Positions 1 to 8,903 of a stretch of DNA of 64,000 bases are shown here, piece after piece. The stretch is from the NCBI RefSeq assembly GCF_009649685.1, contig NZ_WJPK01000002.1, forward strand, positions 1,094,202 to 1,158,201, in the 5' to 3' direction. The notes beneath the pieces are model-generated. The model searched no databases, had not been told where the DNA came from, and saw only the letters and a list, made by a program, of their open reading frames with translations. Positions within the stretch are counted from its first letter, which is position 1, and each line of letters begins with the position of its first letter. The position numbers were made by a program, and so were the translations under genes. The DNA comes from Flavobacteriaceae bacterium EG-1 (GTDB taxonomy: Bacteria; Bacteroidota; Bacteroidia; Flavobacteriales; Flavobacteriaceae).

Positions 1-473
1 TCTTGCTCTTTTTTAAGCATTTCTTTCGCTAATGCAAGATTGTATCTTGTTTCTTCATCATTAGGATTGTTGCGTAGTGCTTCTTTGTAGGCTTCAACAG
101 CTTTCTCATATTCTTTTCGTTTCATAAAAACATTGCCCATATTATGGTAGGCCTTGTGCTTCTCCGATTTATCTTCAGATTTATCTCCTGCCTCTTTAAA
201 CCTCCCGAAAGCTTCACTATACGTCTCTTTATTATAGTAAGCATTTCCCAGATTAAAGGGAGCAGCAACATTTTTATCACTTTTAGATATTGCTCTTCGA
301 TATTCTTTTTCTGCTTCAGTAAATTTATCTTCTGAGATTTGCTTGTTTGCCTCCCAGGTAAGATTTGTAGATTCTGCTAAATCTTTTGCACTAATTTCTT
401 CTAGTTCCTCAGCGGTTTGGGCACCAAGAGTAAGTCCTAGAAGCAAAAAGAAATATATCAGTTTAACTTTCAT
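1..473 (-). CDS. batC: TPR protein of the Bat operon (BatC-like), 3' end cut by window edge
   Basis: Partial gene: it starts at 473 and runs off the left edge, so about 157 residues are visible. The N-terminus is a signal peptide (hydrophobic residues about 4-17, ending LGAQ). It is followed by at least three tetratricopeptide helix pairs, recognisable by NLGNAYYNK, NMGNVFMKRKEY and a third unit ending in NPNDEETRYNLALA. It begins 2 bp after the stop of the batB-like gene, which makes it the last visible gene of the MoxR-Bat operon. TPR proteins BatC/BatE are known members of this operon in Bacteroides and Leptospira, where they are thought to scaffold periplasmic protein interactions. Which of the two names fits best cannot be decided from a partial sequence. 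Confidence 0.8.
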   Translation of the reverse strand, partial: MKVKLIYFFLLLGLTLGAQTAEELEEISAKDLAESTNLTWEANKQISEDKFTEAEKEYRRAISKSDKNVAAPFNLGNAYYNKETYSEAFGRFKEAGDKSEDKSEKHKAYHNMGNVFMKRKEYEKAVEAYKEALRNNPNDEETRYNLALAKEMLKKEQ

Positions 474-475
474 AC

Positions 476-1528
476 CTATGCGCTTTGCTTTTCGTTGAAT
501 AAATTCAATTTTCTAAGCCATTCTGTTTTTCTATTTAATACAAAAATATCAATAAATAAAAATAGAAGTCCTGCTGCTAAAAACCATTGAAATTGATCTT
601 TGTATTCAGCAAATTGCTTAGCTTCAAATTCCTTTTTATCCATTTGTAATAATTGATCTTTTATATAGTTTACAGCTTCTTCTGTGTTTGAACCATCAAT
701 ATATTCACCATTTCCTTCTTCAGCTATATCAATTAATACTTCTTGATTTAGCTTTGTAATAACTACTTCACCCTTGCTATCTTTTTTAAGACTTTCAACT
801 ACTCCTTTTCTTTTAATAGGAATTGGTGCTCCTTTTGATTTGCCCACCCCTATGGTAAAAATTCGAATTCCAGCTTCTGTAGCTTCTTCAACAGCATCAA
901 TGGTTGTACCCTCAGAATGATCTTCACCATCGGAAATAACGAATAAAACGCGATTGGTTTGCTCCTCATCATCATAATAAGTTGTTGCTAAGTCAATTGC
1001 AGCATTTATAGCTGTACCTTGCGAGGTGAGCATATCGGTATTCATATTCTGTAAAAACATTTTTGCTGCACCATAATCTGTTGTAATAGGTAATTGCGGA
1101 TATGCCTGACCAGCATATGCAATAATACCTATTCGGTCACTTGCTAATTGATTAATGATTTCCGACACTAATCGTTTTGCTTTCTCTAATCTATTAGGTG
1201 CAATGTCTTCGGCCAACATACTTTTAGAAACATCTATTGCAAAAACAATATCTACACCTTCACGTTTTACAGTTTCAAGTTTTGTGCCAATTTTAGGATT
1301 TACCAAACCTAAGGTTAATGAAGAAATACCCAAGAGAAAAAGTATAAGTTTTAATGTTGATTTAAAATTAGATTTACTTGGTGTTAATCTCTTTAATAGT
1401 ACTGAATCGGCAAATTTATTTTGTGTTCTCTTTTTCCAAATTTGAAGCAGTATAAAAAGTACCACTAACACCGGAACGATGAAGAGTAGATAGAAATATA
1501 TTTTTTCGTCTAATTGTATTGTCGACAT
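476..1528 (-). CDS. batB: BatB-like VWA-domain membrane protein
   Basis: 350-residue membrane protein. Two hydrophobic segments lie near residues 8-28 and 58-78, a von Willebrand factor A domain spans about 90-285, and a last membrane segment is near 310-330. The metal-ion-dependent adhesion site motif DVSKS is intact (AIDVSKSMLAED), so divalent-metal-dependent protein binding is plausible. It follows batA after a 6 bp gap and precedes the TPR gene by 2 bp, so the three are surely cotranscribed. Bat proteins were named for aerotolerance in Bacteroides fragilis; the biochemical role is still unclear, with envelope stress or protein-complex assembly proposed. BatA and BatB are paralogues with the same layout. 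Confidence 0.88.
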   Translation of the reverse strand: MSTIQLDEKIYFYLLFIVPVLVVLFILLQIWKKRTQNKFADSVLLKRLTPSKSNFKSTLKLILFLLGISSLTLGLVNPKIGTKLETVKREGVDIVFAIDVSKSMLAEDIAPNRLEKAKRLVSEIINQLASDRIGIIAYAGQAYPQLPITTDYGAAKMFLQNMNTDMLTSQGTAINAAIDLATTYYDDEEQTNRVLFVISDGEDHSEGTTIDAVEEATEAGIRIFTIGVGKSKGAPIPIKRKGVVESLKKDSKGEVVITKLNQEVLIDIAEEGNGEYIDGSNTEEAVNYIKDQLLQMDKKEFEAKQFAEYKDQFQWFLAAGLLFLFIDIFVLNRKTEWLRKLNLFNEKQSA

Positions 1529-1534
1529 CTTTTT

Positions 1535-2533
1535 TTATATAAAACTTCGGAAAACGGTATTTCTTAAAATCCATTCTAATAAAAGCAGTGCTCCTGCTAA
1601 GAAAATCCATGGACGAAATTTTTCCTCGTATCTGTAATATTTAAATTCTTCTATTTCTGTTTTTTCGAGCTTATTTATTTCATCATAAATAGCTTCTAGC
1701 TTTTCGTTATTGGTAGCTCTAAAATATTTTCCTCCGGTTACCAATGCAATTTCTTGTAAAAGTTCATCATCAATTTCAACTTGTCGCATACCATATTTAA
1801 ATGAGCCGTCTGCATTGTACGCAATTGGGGTTAATGCGTTTCCATTCGTACCTAGTCCTATTGTGTATGTTTTTATACCAAATTCAACAGCTAAATCTGC
1901 AGCAGTTTGCGGTTCAATAAAACCACCATTATTTACACCGTCTGTTAATAATATAATTATTTTACTAATTGCTTTGCTTTCCTTTAATCTGTTTACAGCA
2001 GTGGCTAATCCCATACCAATGGCTGTTCCATCATTTAGCTGACCATAAGTTATTTCACCTAATGCTCCCAAAACAATAGATTTATCACTCGTAATCGGTG
2101 TTTTTGTATAACCTTCACCTGCATAGGCTACCAGACCAATACGATCGTTAGGCCTTTTAGCAATAAAATCTGATGCTACTTCTTTTAAAGCAACTAAGCG
2201 ATTTGGTTTTAAATCTCGTGCTAGCATACTTGACGAAACATCAATAGCCATTACAATATCAATACCTTTTGTTGTTTTCGTACGTGTTGATATGTCTTCG
2301 GTTTGTGGTCTTGCCATAGCAATTACTATTGCAGCTAAAGCCAACAACCTTAAAAGAAACAATCCATGCCTTAATTTCGGAAGAACACTTTTTTTCGAAA
2401 AGCCATCAATAGTAGAAATAGTTAGAGCAGCACTTTGTTCTTTTCGCTTAAAAAAATACCAAAGCAAAGCTACCGGAAGCAGTAATAGCAACCAGAAAAA
2501 TTCAGGATTTGCAAATGATATATTCTCTAACAT
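1535..2533 (-). CDS. batA: BatA-like VWA-domain membrane protein
   Basis: 332 residues with the same plan as BatB: hydrophobic segments near 10-28 and 57-75, a VWA domain about 85-280, and a C-terminal membrane segment near 305-325. The MIDAS motif DVSSS is present (AIDVSSSMLARD). The start codon immediately follows the stop codon of the BatD-like gene (TAG then ATG, no spacer), which indicates translational coupling. In the family, BatA and BatB are thought to interact with the periplasmic TPR proteins and to be served by the MoxR ATPase encoded at the head of the operon. Assignment as A rather than B rests on order: it comes first, as in Bacteroides. Confidence 0.88.
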   Translation of the reverse strand: MLENISFANPEFFWLLLLLPVALLWYFFKRKEQSAALTISTIDGFSKKSVLPKLRHGLFLLRLLALAAIVIAMARPQTEDISTRTKTTKGIDIVMAIDVSSSMLARDLKPNRLVALKEVASDFIAKRPNDRIGLVAYAGEGYTKTPITSDKSIVLGALGEITYGQLNDGTAIGMGLATAVNRLKESKAISKIIILLTDGVNNGGFIEPQTAADLAVEFGIKTYTIGLGTNGNALTPIAYNADGSFKYGMRQVEIDDELLQEIALVTGGKYFRATNNEKLEAIYDEINKLEKTEIEEFKYYRYEEKFRPWIFLAGALLLLEWILRNTVFRSFI

Positions 2534-4195
2534 CTATAATTCTGTTTTGACTTCTAAAGTTGTTCTAATTCGATCTACAATTTCGTCGGCATATTCATCT
2601 CCTGCAAGCCAAGTAATTAAAATTTGTTGCTGAAAACCAGGGCCACCGAAGCTAAAAATTTCATAATTTCCTCTTACTAAATCAGTAGAATTAGGCACTT
2701 TGAACTGACCACTGCCATGGGTTTTAAGACCTTTTACACCAGAAATAGTAGTAAATTCATCATTCTTAGTGATAATGTTTTTAGCTCCTTTTTTCTCAAA
2801 ATTCGCTATCAAATCTTCAATAGTCTTTTCGTGATCAGGCTCTTTTTGTTCTACAAATAAGGTAGCGGTTGCTACTACAGTAAACAGAGCATCTTCATTT
2901 TGATAACCAAAGGTGCTTAGTTCTTTAATTTTACTTTGTGCAAGCGCGGGTATTTTAGTTTTTTGTCGAATTAATACCTCTGGAGTTTCTAGTATTATAG
3001 GTGGGTACCCATATGAGCTAGATACCCATTCACCATCTAACATTTTTTTCGATTCATTACCAGAGACCGTATCCCAAACTTGTTTAGGTCCATAATAAAT
3101 AGATAAACCAGCTATAGCTAAAACGATTGCAGAAAAAGCGGCCACACCTGCCATAATCCATTTTTTCCGCTTCTTTTTTCTTGCTAATTCTTCTTGATAT
3201 GCTTCTTGTTCTAATAATTCTTCTTCTGTTGGTTCTGGTAACGCATCGTGCGTTTTAATAACTATTTGTTCAATTGATTTTCTATGATTTTCTGCAACAG
3301 AAGTTTCTGGCTTAGATTTGGCAAATTTTACTAAATCTGCTGTTTGCAGAATTTGTTTAAATTGTTTTAGTGTTTCGTCTTCTAATTTTAATTCACCTGC
3401 ATCTCTGCGCATTTCAAGTTTTTCAATCAATTGATCTGTCGTACTTTCTAATGCAGTTACATGCACATCTTCTTCAAGATAAGAACGTACAATATCTGTT
3501 AATTCGGTATAATACTGTTTGTATTCGTCTTGAATAAGGTATTTCGAATTCTCTAAGTTTTTTAATTCTAACATAGCCCTATCATAGGGTGGTAAGAGCG
3601 CTACTTTTTCTTCCTCGGTTAGTGGTTTTTTACGAAAAACAAACCAGTATAATAAACCGCCTACGATTATTAATGCCGCTAAAATTGAAAATAATATTTT
3701 CCAAAGAGAAGCATTATTTTTTTCAACATTAATTAATGGTTTAATGTCATACATTTTCTGAGCAAGTGTGTCTACAGCAACTGTTGCTACATTAACCATT
3801 AAAGAATCGGTATAGAATGCTTCACCGTTTATATCTATAAATTGCGTTGGTAATTTGTATTGTCCAGAATCGAATTGAGTAAGCGTGTACGATTTCTGTA
3901 AAATATATCTATTGTCTTTTTTAGTAGTGTCTGTAGGAAGTGCTTCAACAGTTTCTAAAGGTGAAAACGTTTGTCCTTCTGGAAAAATGACTTGAGCTGT
4001 GGTGTCTGCATCAACGGTAACAGTAAATTTTATTTGCTCTCCAATTTTTATTGAAGTTGTGTCAACGCTTGAAGTAATTTTAGGCGCATTTTGCGAAAAA
4101 CTATAAAATGAAGTTAGAAATAGGCAGAGAAAAGCATATCGCATGTTATGCGATATATTTTTGAAAATTCGTATTTTATATTTTAAACTTTGCAT
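2534..4195 (-). CDS. BatD-like envelope protein with two membrane segments
   Basis: 553 residues in the operon slot between DUF58 and BatA. The N-terminal portion (about 36-140) is a beta-rich periplasmic segment of the BatD/oxygen-tolerance type. A membrane segment follows near 165-187, then a charged cytoplasmic helical region to about 340, a second membrane segment near 348-368, and a C-terminal globular domain. The start overlaps the upstream stop as TAATG, supporting coupling. However, an internal Met18 (codon at 4144) opens an ideal signal peptide (MRYAFLCLFLTSFYSFSQ), so the mature protein probably begins around residue 36 whichever start is used. The C-terminal domain after the second membrane segment is not one I can name. 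Confidence 0.75.
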   Translation of the reverse strand: MQSLKYKIRIFKNISHNMRYAFLCLFLTSFYSFSQNAPKITSSVDTTSIKIGEQIKFTVTVDADTTAQVIFPEGQTFSPLETVEALPTDTTKKDNRYILQKSYTLTQFDSGQYKLPTQFIDINGEAFYTDSLMVNVATVAVDTLAQKMYDIKPLINVEKNNASLWKILFSILAALIIVGGLLYWFVFRKKPLTEEEKVALLPPYDRAMLELKNLENSKYLIQDEYKQYYTELTDIVRSYLEEDVHVTALESTTDQLIEKLEMRRDAGELKLEDETLKQFKQILQTADLVKFAKSKPETSVAENHRKSIEQIVIKTHDALPEPTEEELLEQEAYQEELARKKKRKKWIMAGVAAFSAIVLAIAGLSIYYGPKQVWDTVSGNESKKMLDGEWVSSSYGYPPIILETPEVLIRQKTKIPALAQSKIKELSTFGYQNEDALFTVVATATLFVEQKEPDHEKTIEDLIANFEKKGAKNIITKNDEFTTISGVKGLKTHGSGQFKVPNSTDLVRGNYEIFSFGGPGFQQQILITWLAGDEYADEIVDRIRTTLEVKTEL

Positions 4196-5061
4196 TATCC
4201 TCTACGTTTAAAATAACCTAATAATTTTTTCACATAGCTTTCATCAACCCTACAACTAAGCACTCCACAACCCGATTTCCTAAATGTTTCGGTGAAATAA
4301 GTAACTTTTTCTTGATGATATTTTGCGTAAGACTGCCTTACTTTTTTCGATTGCGTATTAATAACTTGCATTTGACCAGTTTCCGCATCTTGCATTTGAA
4401 CCATTCCTAAATTTGGTATAGTTTCTTCTTTTTGATCATAAATACGAATTCCTGTTACATCGTGTTTATTGCCTGTAATTTTTAAGGTTTGTTCGTAATC
4501 ATCAGCAATAAAGTCTGATAAGATAAAAACAATGGCTTTTTTCTTCATCATGTTGGACAAGTATCTTAAAGCACCAGCTATATCTGTCTTATTACTTTTG
4601 GGTTTGAATTCGAGCAATTCTCTTATTATTCTCAATACATGACTTTTTCCTTTTTTTGGAGGGATAAAAAGTTCTACTTCGTCTGAAAATAGTATGAGTC
4701 CTGCTTTATCATTATTTTGAAGTGCTGAAAAAGCTAAGGTTGCTGAAATTTCTGTAAGAATTTCTTTTTTGAATTGATTTGTAGTACCAAATAATTCAGA
4801 CCCACTTACATCTACCATTAACATCATGGTTAATTCACGCTCTTCCTCGAAAACCTTTATAAAGGGTTCGTTGTACCGCGCAGTAACATTCCAGTCAATG
4901 GCTCTAACGTCATCTCCAAATTGATATTGCCGAACTTCACTAAAAGTCATACCACGGCCCTTGAAGGTTGAATGATATTCACCTCCAAAAATATGATCGG
5001 AAAGACGTCGCGTCTTAATCTCAATCTTCCGTACTTTTTTAAGTAGTTCTTTAGTATCCAT
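4195..5061 (-). CDS. DUF58 domain protein
   Basis: 288-residue soluble protein of the DUF58 family, which has a degenerate von Willebrand A fold. The DxSxS metal-site motif is intact (VDVSGSE, about residue 97-101). The family signature GDDVRAIDWNVTARYNEP is also visible, lying about 50 residues in. DUF58 proteins nearly always sit directly behind a MoxR AAA+ ATPase, as here, and are regarded as its partner or client adaptor. The stop codon shares one base with the next start (TAATG). The 89 bp gap to moxR carries no clear terminator, so I treat both as one transcript. Confidence 0.9.
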   Translation of the reverse strand: MDTKELLKKVRKIEIKTRRLSDHIFGGEYHSTFKGRGMTFSEVRQYQFGDDVRAIDWNVTARYNEPFIKVFEEERELTMMLMVDVSGSELFGTTNQFKKEILTEISATLAFSALQNNDKAGLILFSDEVELFIPPKKGKSHVLRIIRELLEFKPKSNKTDIAGALRYLSNMMKKKAIVFILSDFIADDYEQTLKITGNKHDVTGIRIYDQKEETIPNLGMVQMQDAETGQMQVINTQSKKVRQSYAKYHQEKVTYFTETFRKSGCGVLSCRVDESYVKKLLGYFKRRG

Positions 5062-5150
5062 CTATGATAAAAAACAGTTCACAATAATTAGTAAAAAGGT
5101 TGGCAACTTATTATTAATAGTAGATTGCCTCATATTTACAATCAACTGTT

Positions 5151-6152
5151 TTAAGGCACTTCGATTTCGTTTACAATCTTATTGATGATTTCTTCAGAAG
5201 TAATGTTTTCTGCCTCTGCCTCATACGTAATGCCAATTCTGTGGCGCAATACGTCGTGAACAACAGCACGAACATCTTCAGGTACTACATAACCTCTTCG
5301 TTTAATAAATGCATAACATTTAGCAGCATTTCCTAAATTAATACTACCTCGAGGAGATGCTCCAAAATTAATAAGATGTTTAAGAGATTCTAAATTGTAT
5401 TTTTCAGGATATCGAGTTGCAAAAACGATATCTAATATATATTTCTCAATCTTTTCATCCATATAAACTTCACGAACAGCCTTTTGAGCACTTAAAATTT
5501 GATCTAATGAAACCACAGGGTTCACCGTTTCATATTTGCCCAAAAGATTTTGGCGCATAATGTTCTGTTCTTCGGCCATTTTAGGATAATCTATTACCGT
5601 TTTCAGCATAAATCTATCAACCTGAGCCTCAGGTAATGGATATGTTCCTTCTTGTTCAACCGGATTTTGTGTTGCCATTACTAAAAATGGCTTGTCTAAA
5701 ATAAAAGTCTCATCACCAATAGTGACTTGTTTTTCTTGCATTGCTTCCAATAAAGCAGATTGCACCTTTGCTGGAGCACGATTAATTTCATCAGCTAATA
5801 CAAAATTTGCAAAAATAGGTCCCTTTTTAATAGAGAAGTCATTCACCTTCATGTTGTAAATCATTGTACCTACAACATCTGCTGGCAAAAGGTCTGGTGT
5901 AAACTGTATTCTGCTAAAACTACCTTTTACAGCTTTAGCTAGTGTGTTAATAGCTAAAGTTTTAGCTAACCCAGGTACGCCCTCTAATAAAATGTGTCCT
6001 TGACCCAATAGCCCTATTAATAATCGTTCGACCATGTGTTTTTGGCCCACGATAACCTTGTTCATTTCTGTAGTGAGCAAGTCGATAAATGCACTTTCTT
6101 GCGCAATTTTTTCGTTTACTGCGCTAATATCCACAGTAGTATTATTATCCAT
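5151..6152 (-). CDS. MoxR-family AAA+ ATPase
   Basis: 333-residue AAA+ ATPase. Walker A is GVPGLAKT (about residue 59-66) and Walker B is LADEINRAP (about 121-129). The sensor-1 region ATQNPVEQEGTYPLPEAQ and the arginine finger area that follows are typical of MoxR. The C-terminal lid domain ends at residue 333, the normal length for the family. It heads the Bat operon, followed by DUF58 and then the VWA proteins. MoxR ATPases are chaperone-like and are thought to mature VWA-containing complexes. Expression probably starts in the 271 bp divergent region shared with the SDR gene. Confidence 0.93.
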   Translation of the reverse strand: MDNNTTVDISAVNEKIAQESAFIDLLTTEMNKVIVGQKHMVERLLIGLLGQGHILLEGVPGLAKTLAINTLAKAVKGSFSRIQFTPDLLPADVVGTMIYNMKVNDFSIKKGPIFANFVLADEINRAPAKVQSALLEAMQEKQVTIGDETFILDKPFLVMATQNPVEQEGTYPLPEAQVDRFMLKTVIDYPKMAEEQNIMRQNLLGKYETVNPVVSLDQILSAQKAVREVYMDEKIEKYILDIVFATRYPEKYNLESLKHLINFGASPRGSINLGNAAKCYAFIKRRGYVVPEDVRAVVHDVLRHRIGITYEAEAENITSEEIINKIVNEIEVP

Positions 6153-6423
6153 AAGAAGCGTAATTTTTAGTCAATATATATAGTTGGTTGAATAGTAGAG
6201 CGCAAATTGAAAATTTATTTAATCATTGCCTGTTAATGATTGGTTAAAATAGCTCAAAAACCCTTAAGTTTTAGGAAGATGTTAAGGTAAATATTTTTAA
6301 ATTAACATCCTTAGGGAAAAAGGTGCTTGAAATATAACAGTTGTTACAGAATTTTAAAACTTGCGATATCTTTTTCTATTATTAAAGAAATATGTATTCT
6401 AACTGCAAATTAAATATAATATC
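6153..6423. promoter_or_regulatory. Divergent intergenic region moxR / SDR
   Basis: A 271 bp AT-rich region between the divergent starts. On the plus strand a weak -7-like element TATCTTTT lies near 6366-6373, upstream of the SDR start at 6424. On the minus strand TCAATTTG, read in reverse near 6205-6215, is a candidate for the Bat operon. Neither has a convincing -33 partner, so these are suggestions only. No hairpin or coding sequence was seen. Confidence 0.3.
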
Positions 6424-7179
6424 ATGTCTAAAACTGTATTAATTACTGGTGCAACAAGTGGTATCGGATATGCAACAGCGGTATTGTTAGCTTCAAAAAA
6501 TTTCAGTTTAATTCTTTGTGGTAGAAGACAAGACCGATTAGATGAATTGGTGAATAAATTTTCAAAGGAAACCAGTATAATTACTCTAAATTTTGATATT
6601 CGAAACCGCGAATCAGTTTTTAAGGCTATAGGATCTCTGCCTAAAAAATTTTCTAAAATTGATGTATTAATAAATAATGCAGGTAATGCACATGGTTTAG
6701 ATCCAATAGATAAAGGAAGTTTGGATGATTGGGATGCTATGTTGGATATTAATGTTAAAGGGTTGCTTTATGTTTCGAAAGCTGTACTTCCACAAATGGT
6801 TCAAAGAGAATCTGGGCATATAATAAATATTGGATCTACAGCCGGTAAGGAGGTGTATCCAAACGGAAATGTATATTGTGCAAGTAAACATGCAGTTGAT
6901 GCTTTAAATCAAGGAATGAGAATTGATTTAAACGCCTATGGAATTCGGGTGGGGGCAATAAACCCTGGTATGGTTGAGACAGAGTTTAGTGCAATTCGCT
7001 TTAAAGGTGATATGGATAAAGCTAAAAGTGTTTATAAAGGATTTCAACCCTTAAAAGCAATGGATGTCGCAGATATTATACATTTTGTAATTTCAAGGCC
7101 ATACCATGTAAATATTGCCGATTTGGTAGTTATGTCTACAGCACAAGCTTCTTCTACAATTGTAAACAAAAATGATTAA
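6424..7179 (+). CDS. SDR-family NAD(P)-dependent oxidoreductase (YdfG-like)
   Basis: 251-residue classical short-chain dehydrogenase. The cofactor-binding glycine motif GATSGIG is at residues 8-14 and NNAG near 86. The catalytic Ser is in IGSTAG near 138 and the YxxxK pair in YCASKHA near 151-155. A C-terminal ETEFS substrate-loop region resembles YdfG, the 3-hydroxy acid/serine dehydrogenase group, which uses NADP; an arginine after the first strand (CGRRQDR) fits NADP preference. The substrate cannot be read from sequence. The last 8 bp overlap the following AlbA_2 gene, so the two are translated as a pair. Confidence 0.9.
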   Translation: MSKTVLITGATSGIGYATAVLLASKNFSLILCGRRQDRLDELVNKFSKETSIITLNFDIRNRESVFKAIGSLPKKFSKIDVLINNAGNAHGLDPIDKGSLDDWDAMLDINVKGLLYVSKAVLPQMVQRESGHIINIGSTAGKEVYPNGNVYCASKHAVDALNQGMRIDLNAYGIRVGAINPGMVETEFSAIRFKGDMDKAKSVYKGFQPLKAMDVADIIHFVISRPYHVNIADLVVMSTAQASSTIVNKND

Positions 7180-8308
7180 TAAGCGACTGCTTGTAAAGAA
7201 CCTTTTAGCTCATAATAATGAGAATAGTTTTTATGATAAAAAACGTTTCATCAATTTTGGATCTAAAGAAGGTAAAGCAAAATTTTTGAAGCATGTATGT
7301 GCTTTGGCTAATAGTAACCCAAAAAATAATTCATTTATAGTTGTAGGGGTTGAAGATGAAGATAATAAGATAGTTGGTGTTGATTTTTTCGATGATAGTA
7401 AAATTCAGAATTTAGTTAATGCATATTTAGAAAACCCACCTTTAATTTCTTATGAAAATATACCTTTTCCGTTGTTAGAAGAAGGTAAAGTTGTTGGTTT
7501 AGTAACTATTAAATCTAACGGTAATATTTGCTCTTTACGTAAGAATATCTGGAAATATTATGGCGGTGCTGTTTTCTTTAGAGAAGGGAGTATTAGTATG
7601 CCAAAAGCCTTTGATGTTCATCTAAGAGATATAAATTCAGAAGTTGTTGCCACGATAGAACAGCACGCTAAAAATAATATTGAACTTACTCTTGATGGTG
7701 TTATCGATTTTATTAATAATCGGCATAAAGACTTAGACAGTAATTACAAAGTTTTTAAAGAACAGTTTGTTGTGTGTTGGGCAGGTAATACAAAAATAGT
7801 TAATGATAAAACTTATTACTCTCGTGTTGATATTGAGTTAATTAACGAGCAGGTTAAGCTTTTTTATTCTGCTTTGGATGAAGTCGAAATAACACATGAT
7901 AATGATACATTTTCAACCGTTGAATATGTGAATTTGGTATTTGGTTCAAGTCAAAAATATTTCCCGTTAGAAGAAACGAATATTATTTTTTCAGAAAATG
8001 GCACCTATCAAATACAGCGTAATTTACTTTTCGAACCACCACAATACGATGCTAAGACCTTACATCATATTTTTAATGCAAATAATTCGTTGTTGCGAAA
8101 ATTAGAAAAGAAAATTAAGCTAACTCCTTCAGAATCACGAGATATTAAACAATTGCCAGATTCCTATGTAATTTGTTATTTTAATGGTTTTGAGGAGGCA
8201 AAAAATAAATTGGAAAAAGCACGATCTTTAATGAAAAAATATGATAAAGAAATTTATATATCCTTAAAGGAAGCACTTAGAATTTTACGTAAAGTGAAAT
8301 ATAATTGA
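7172..8308 (+). CDS. AlbA_2/Schlafen-type putative DNA-binding protein
   Basis: 378 residues. The N-terminal 130 residues match the AlbA_2 (AAA_4, Schlafen-like) domain: FINFGSKEGK, then CALANSNPKNNSFIVVGVED, the usual E/KG...K and GG-V-GV-D pattern of this family, ending near FREGS. The remaining 240 residues are mostly helical, with no recognised domain. AlbA_2 proteins are associated with nucleic-acid binding or nuclease-like roles and occur in transcriptional regulators and defence genes. The gene starts inside the end of the SDR gene (8 bp overlap), a firm sign of coupling. The pairing with an oxidoreductase is unexplained. Confidence 0.75.
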   Translation: MINKRLLVKNLLAHNNENSFYDKKRFINFGSKEGKAKFLKHVCALANSNPKNNSFIVVGVEDEDNKIVGVDFFDDSKIQNLVNAYLENPPLISYENIPFPLLEEGKVVGLVTIKSNGNICSLRKNIWKYYGGAVFFREGSISMPKAFDVHLRDINSEVVATIEQHAKNNIELTLDGVIDFINNRHKDLDSNYKVFKEQFVVCWAGNTKIVNDKTYYSRVDIELINEQVKLFYSALDEVEITHDNDTFSTVEYVNLVFGSSQKYFPLEETNIIFSENGTYQIQRNLLFEPPQYDAKTLHHIFNANNSLLRKLEKKIKLTPSESRDIKQLPDSYVICYFNGFEEAKNKLEKARSLMKKYDKEIYISLKEALRILRKVKYN

Positions 8309-8312
8309 TTTT

Positions 8313-8903
8313 TTATTCCTCCATTACTTTTATAAGTTCGTTAATTTTTTTTAATCGTATAGCATCGATTTTTTTCACCTCCCACATACTATAAGCATAT
8401 GCCGCTGCATGTCCAATAATACCAATAATTATTAATTTTATAAAGAAATCAAGATTGCTTATCCCATCAAAATAAACACCAGATATGAATAAAAAGTACG
8501 CTGGCAATGCTAATATAGCATACGAATACATCGATTTAACTATCGTTTTTTTAAGAATCAACATGTAATCTCTATTTTTCTCCAAGTATTCTAAATAGTT
8601 TAGAGTAACGGATGTTGGCTTCATTTTCTTCGACCTTACAAGTTGTAACAGATACCAAATTGCCCATAGAATAATAAAAAAACATGCAATTTTTGAAAGT
8701 ATTGGAGGTACGAGGTATATACCATATATAAACCCCGCTATTACTATAATACAAGCTATTTGGTCATGAATAATTCTATATTTTATAAATCGATGAAAAC
8801 GATCAAGACTGGATTGCAAATCTAGTATCAACCGAGATTTTTCAAATTTAATTTGCTCTGCCTTTGGAGAGGACTGCCAGATTTTTATCAATTCATCTTC
8901 CAT
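8313..8903 (-). CDS. Membrane protein coupled to ECF sigma factor (candidate anti-sigma)
   Basis: 196 residues from the ATG at 8903, which overlaps the sigma factor stop by one base (TAATG). An alternative ATG at 8924 would add 7 residues and create a longer overlap. The N-terminal 40 residues are hydrophilic (EDELIKIWQSSP), then hydrophobic segments lie near 48-66, 68-88, 122-145 and 150-175, giving about four membrane spans with a cytoplasmic tail. No zinc-binding anti-sigma motif (HxxxCxxC) is present. Position and coupling suggest it controls the sigma factor, as in many Bacteroidota pairs. That role is inferred only from context. Confidence 0.65.
   Translation of the reverse strand: MEDELIKIWQSSPKAEQIKFEKSRLILDLQSSLDRFHRFIKYRIIHDQIACIIVIAGFIYGIYLVPPILSKIACFFIILWAIWYLLQLVRSKKMKPTSVTLNYLEYLEKNRDYMLILKKTIVKSMYSYAILALPAYFLFISGVYFDGISNLDFFIKLIIIGIIGHAAAYAYSMWEVKKIDAIRLKKINELIKVMEE

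Noticed and set aside
5071-5152. Inverted repeat AAAACAGTT / AACTGTTTT across the moxR-DUF58 gap as a terminator
   Set aside because: The 64 nt loop and overlap with the moxR stop make a stable hairpin unlikely.
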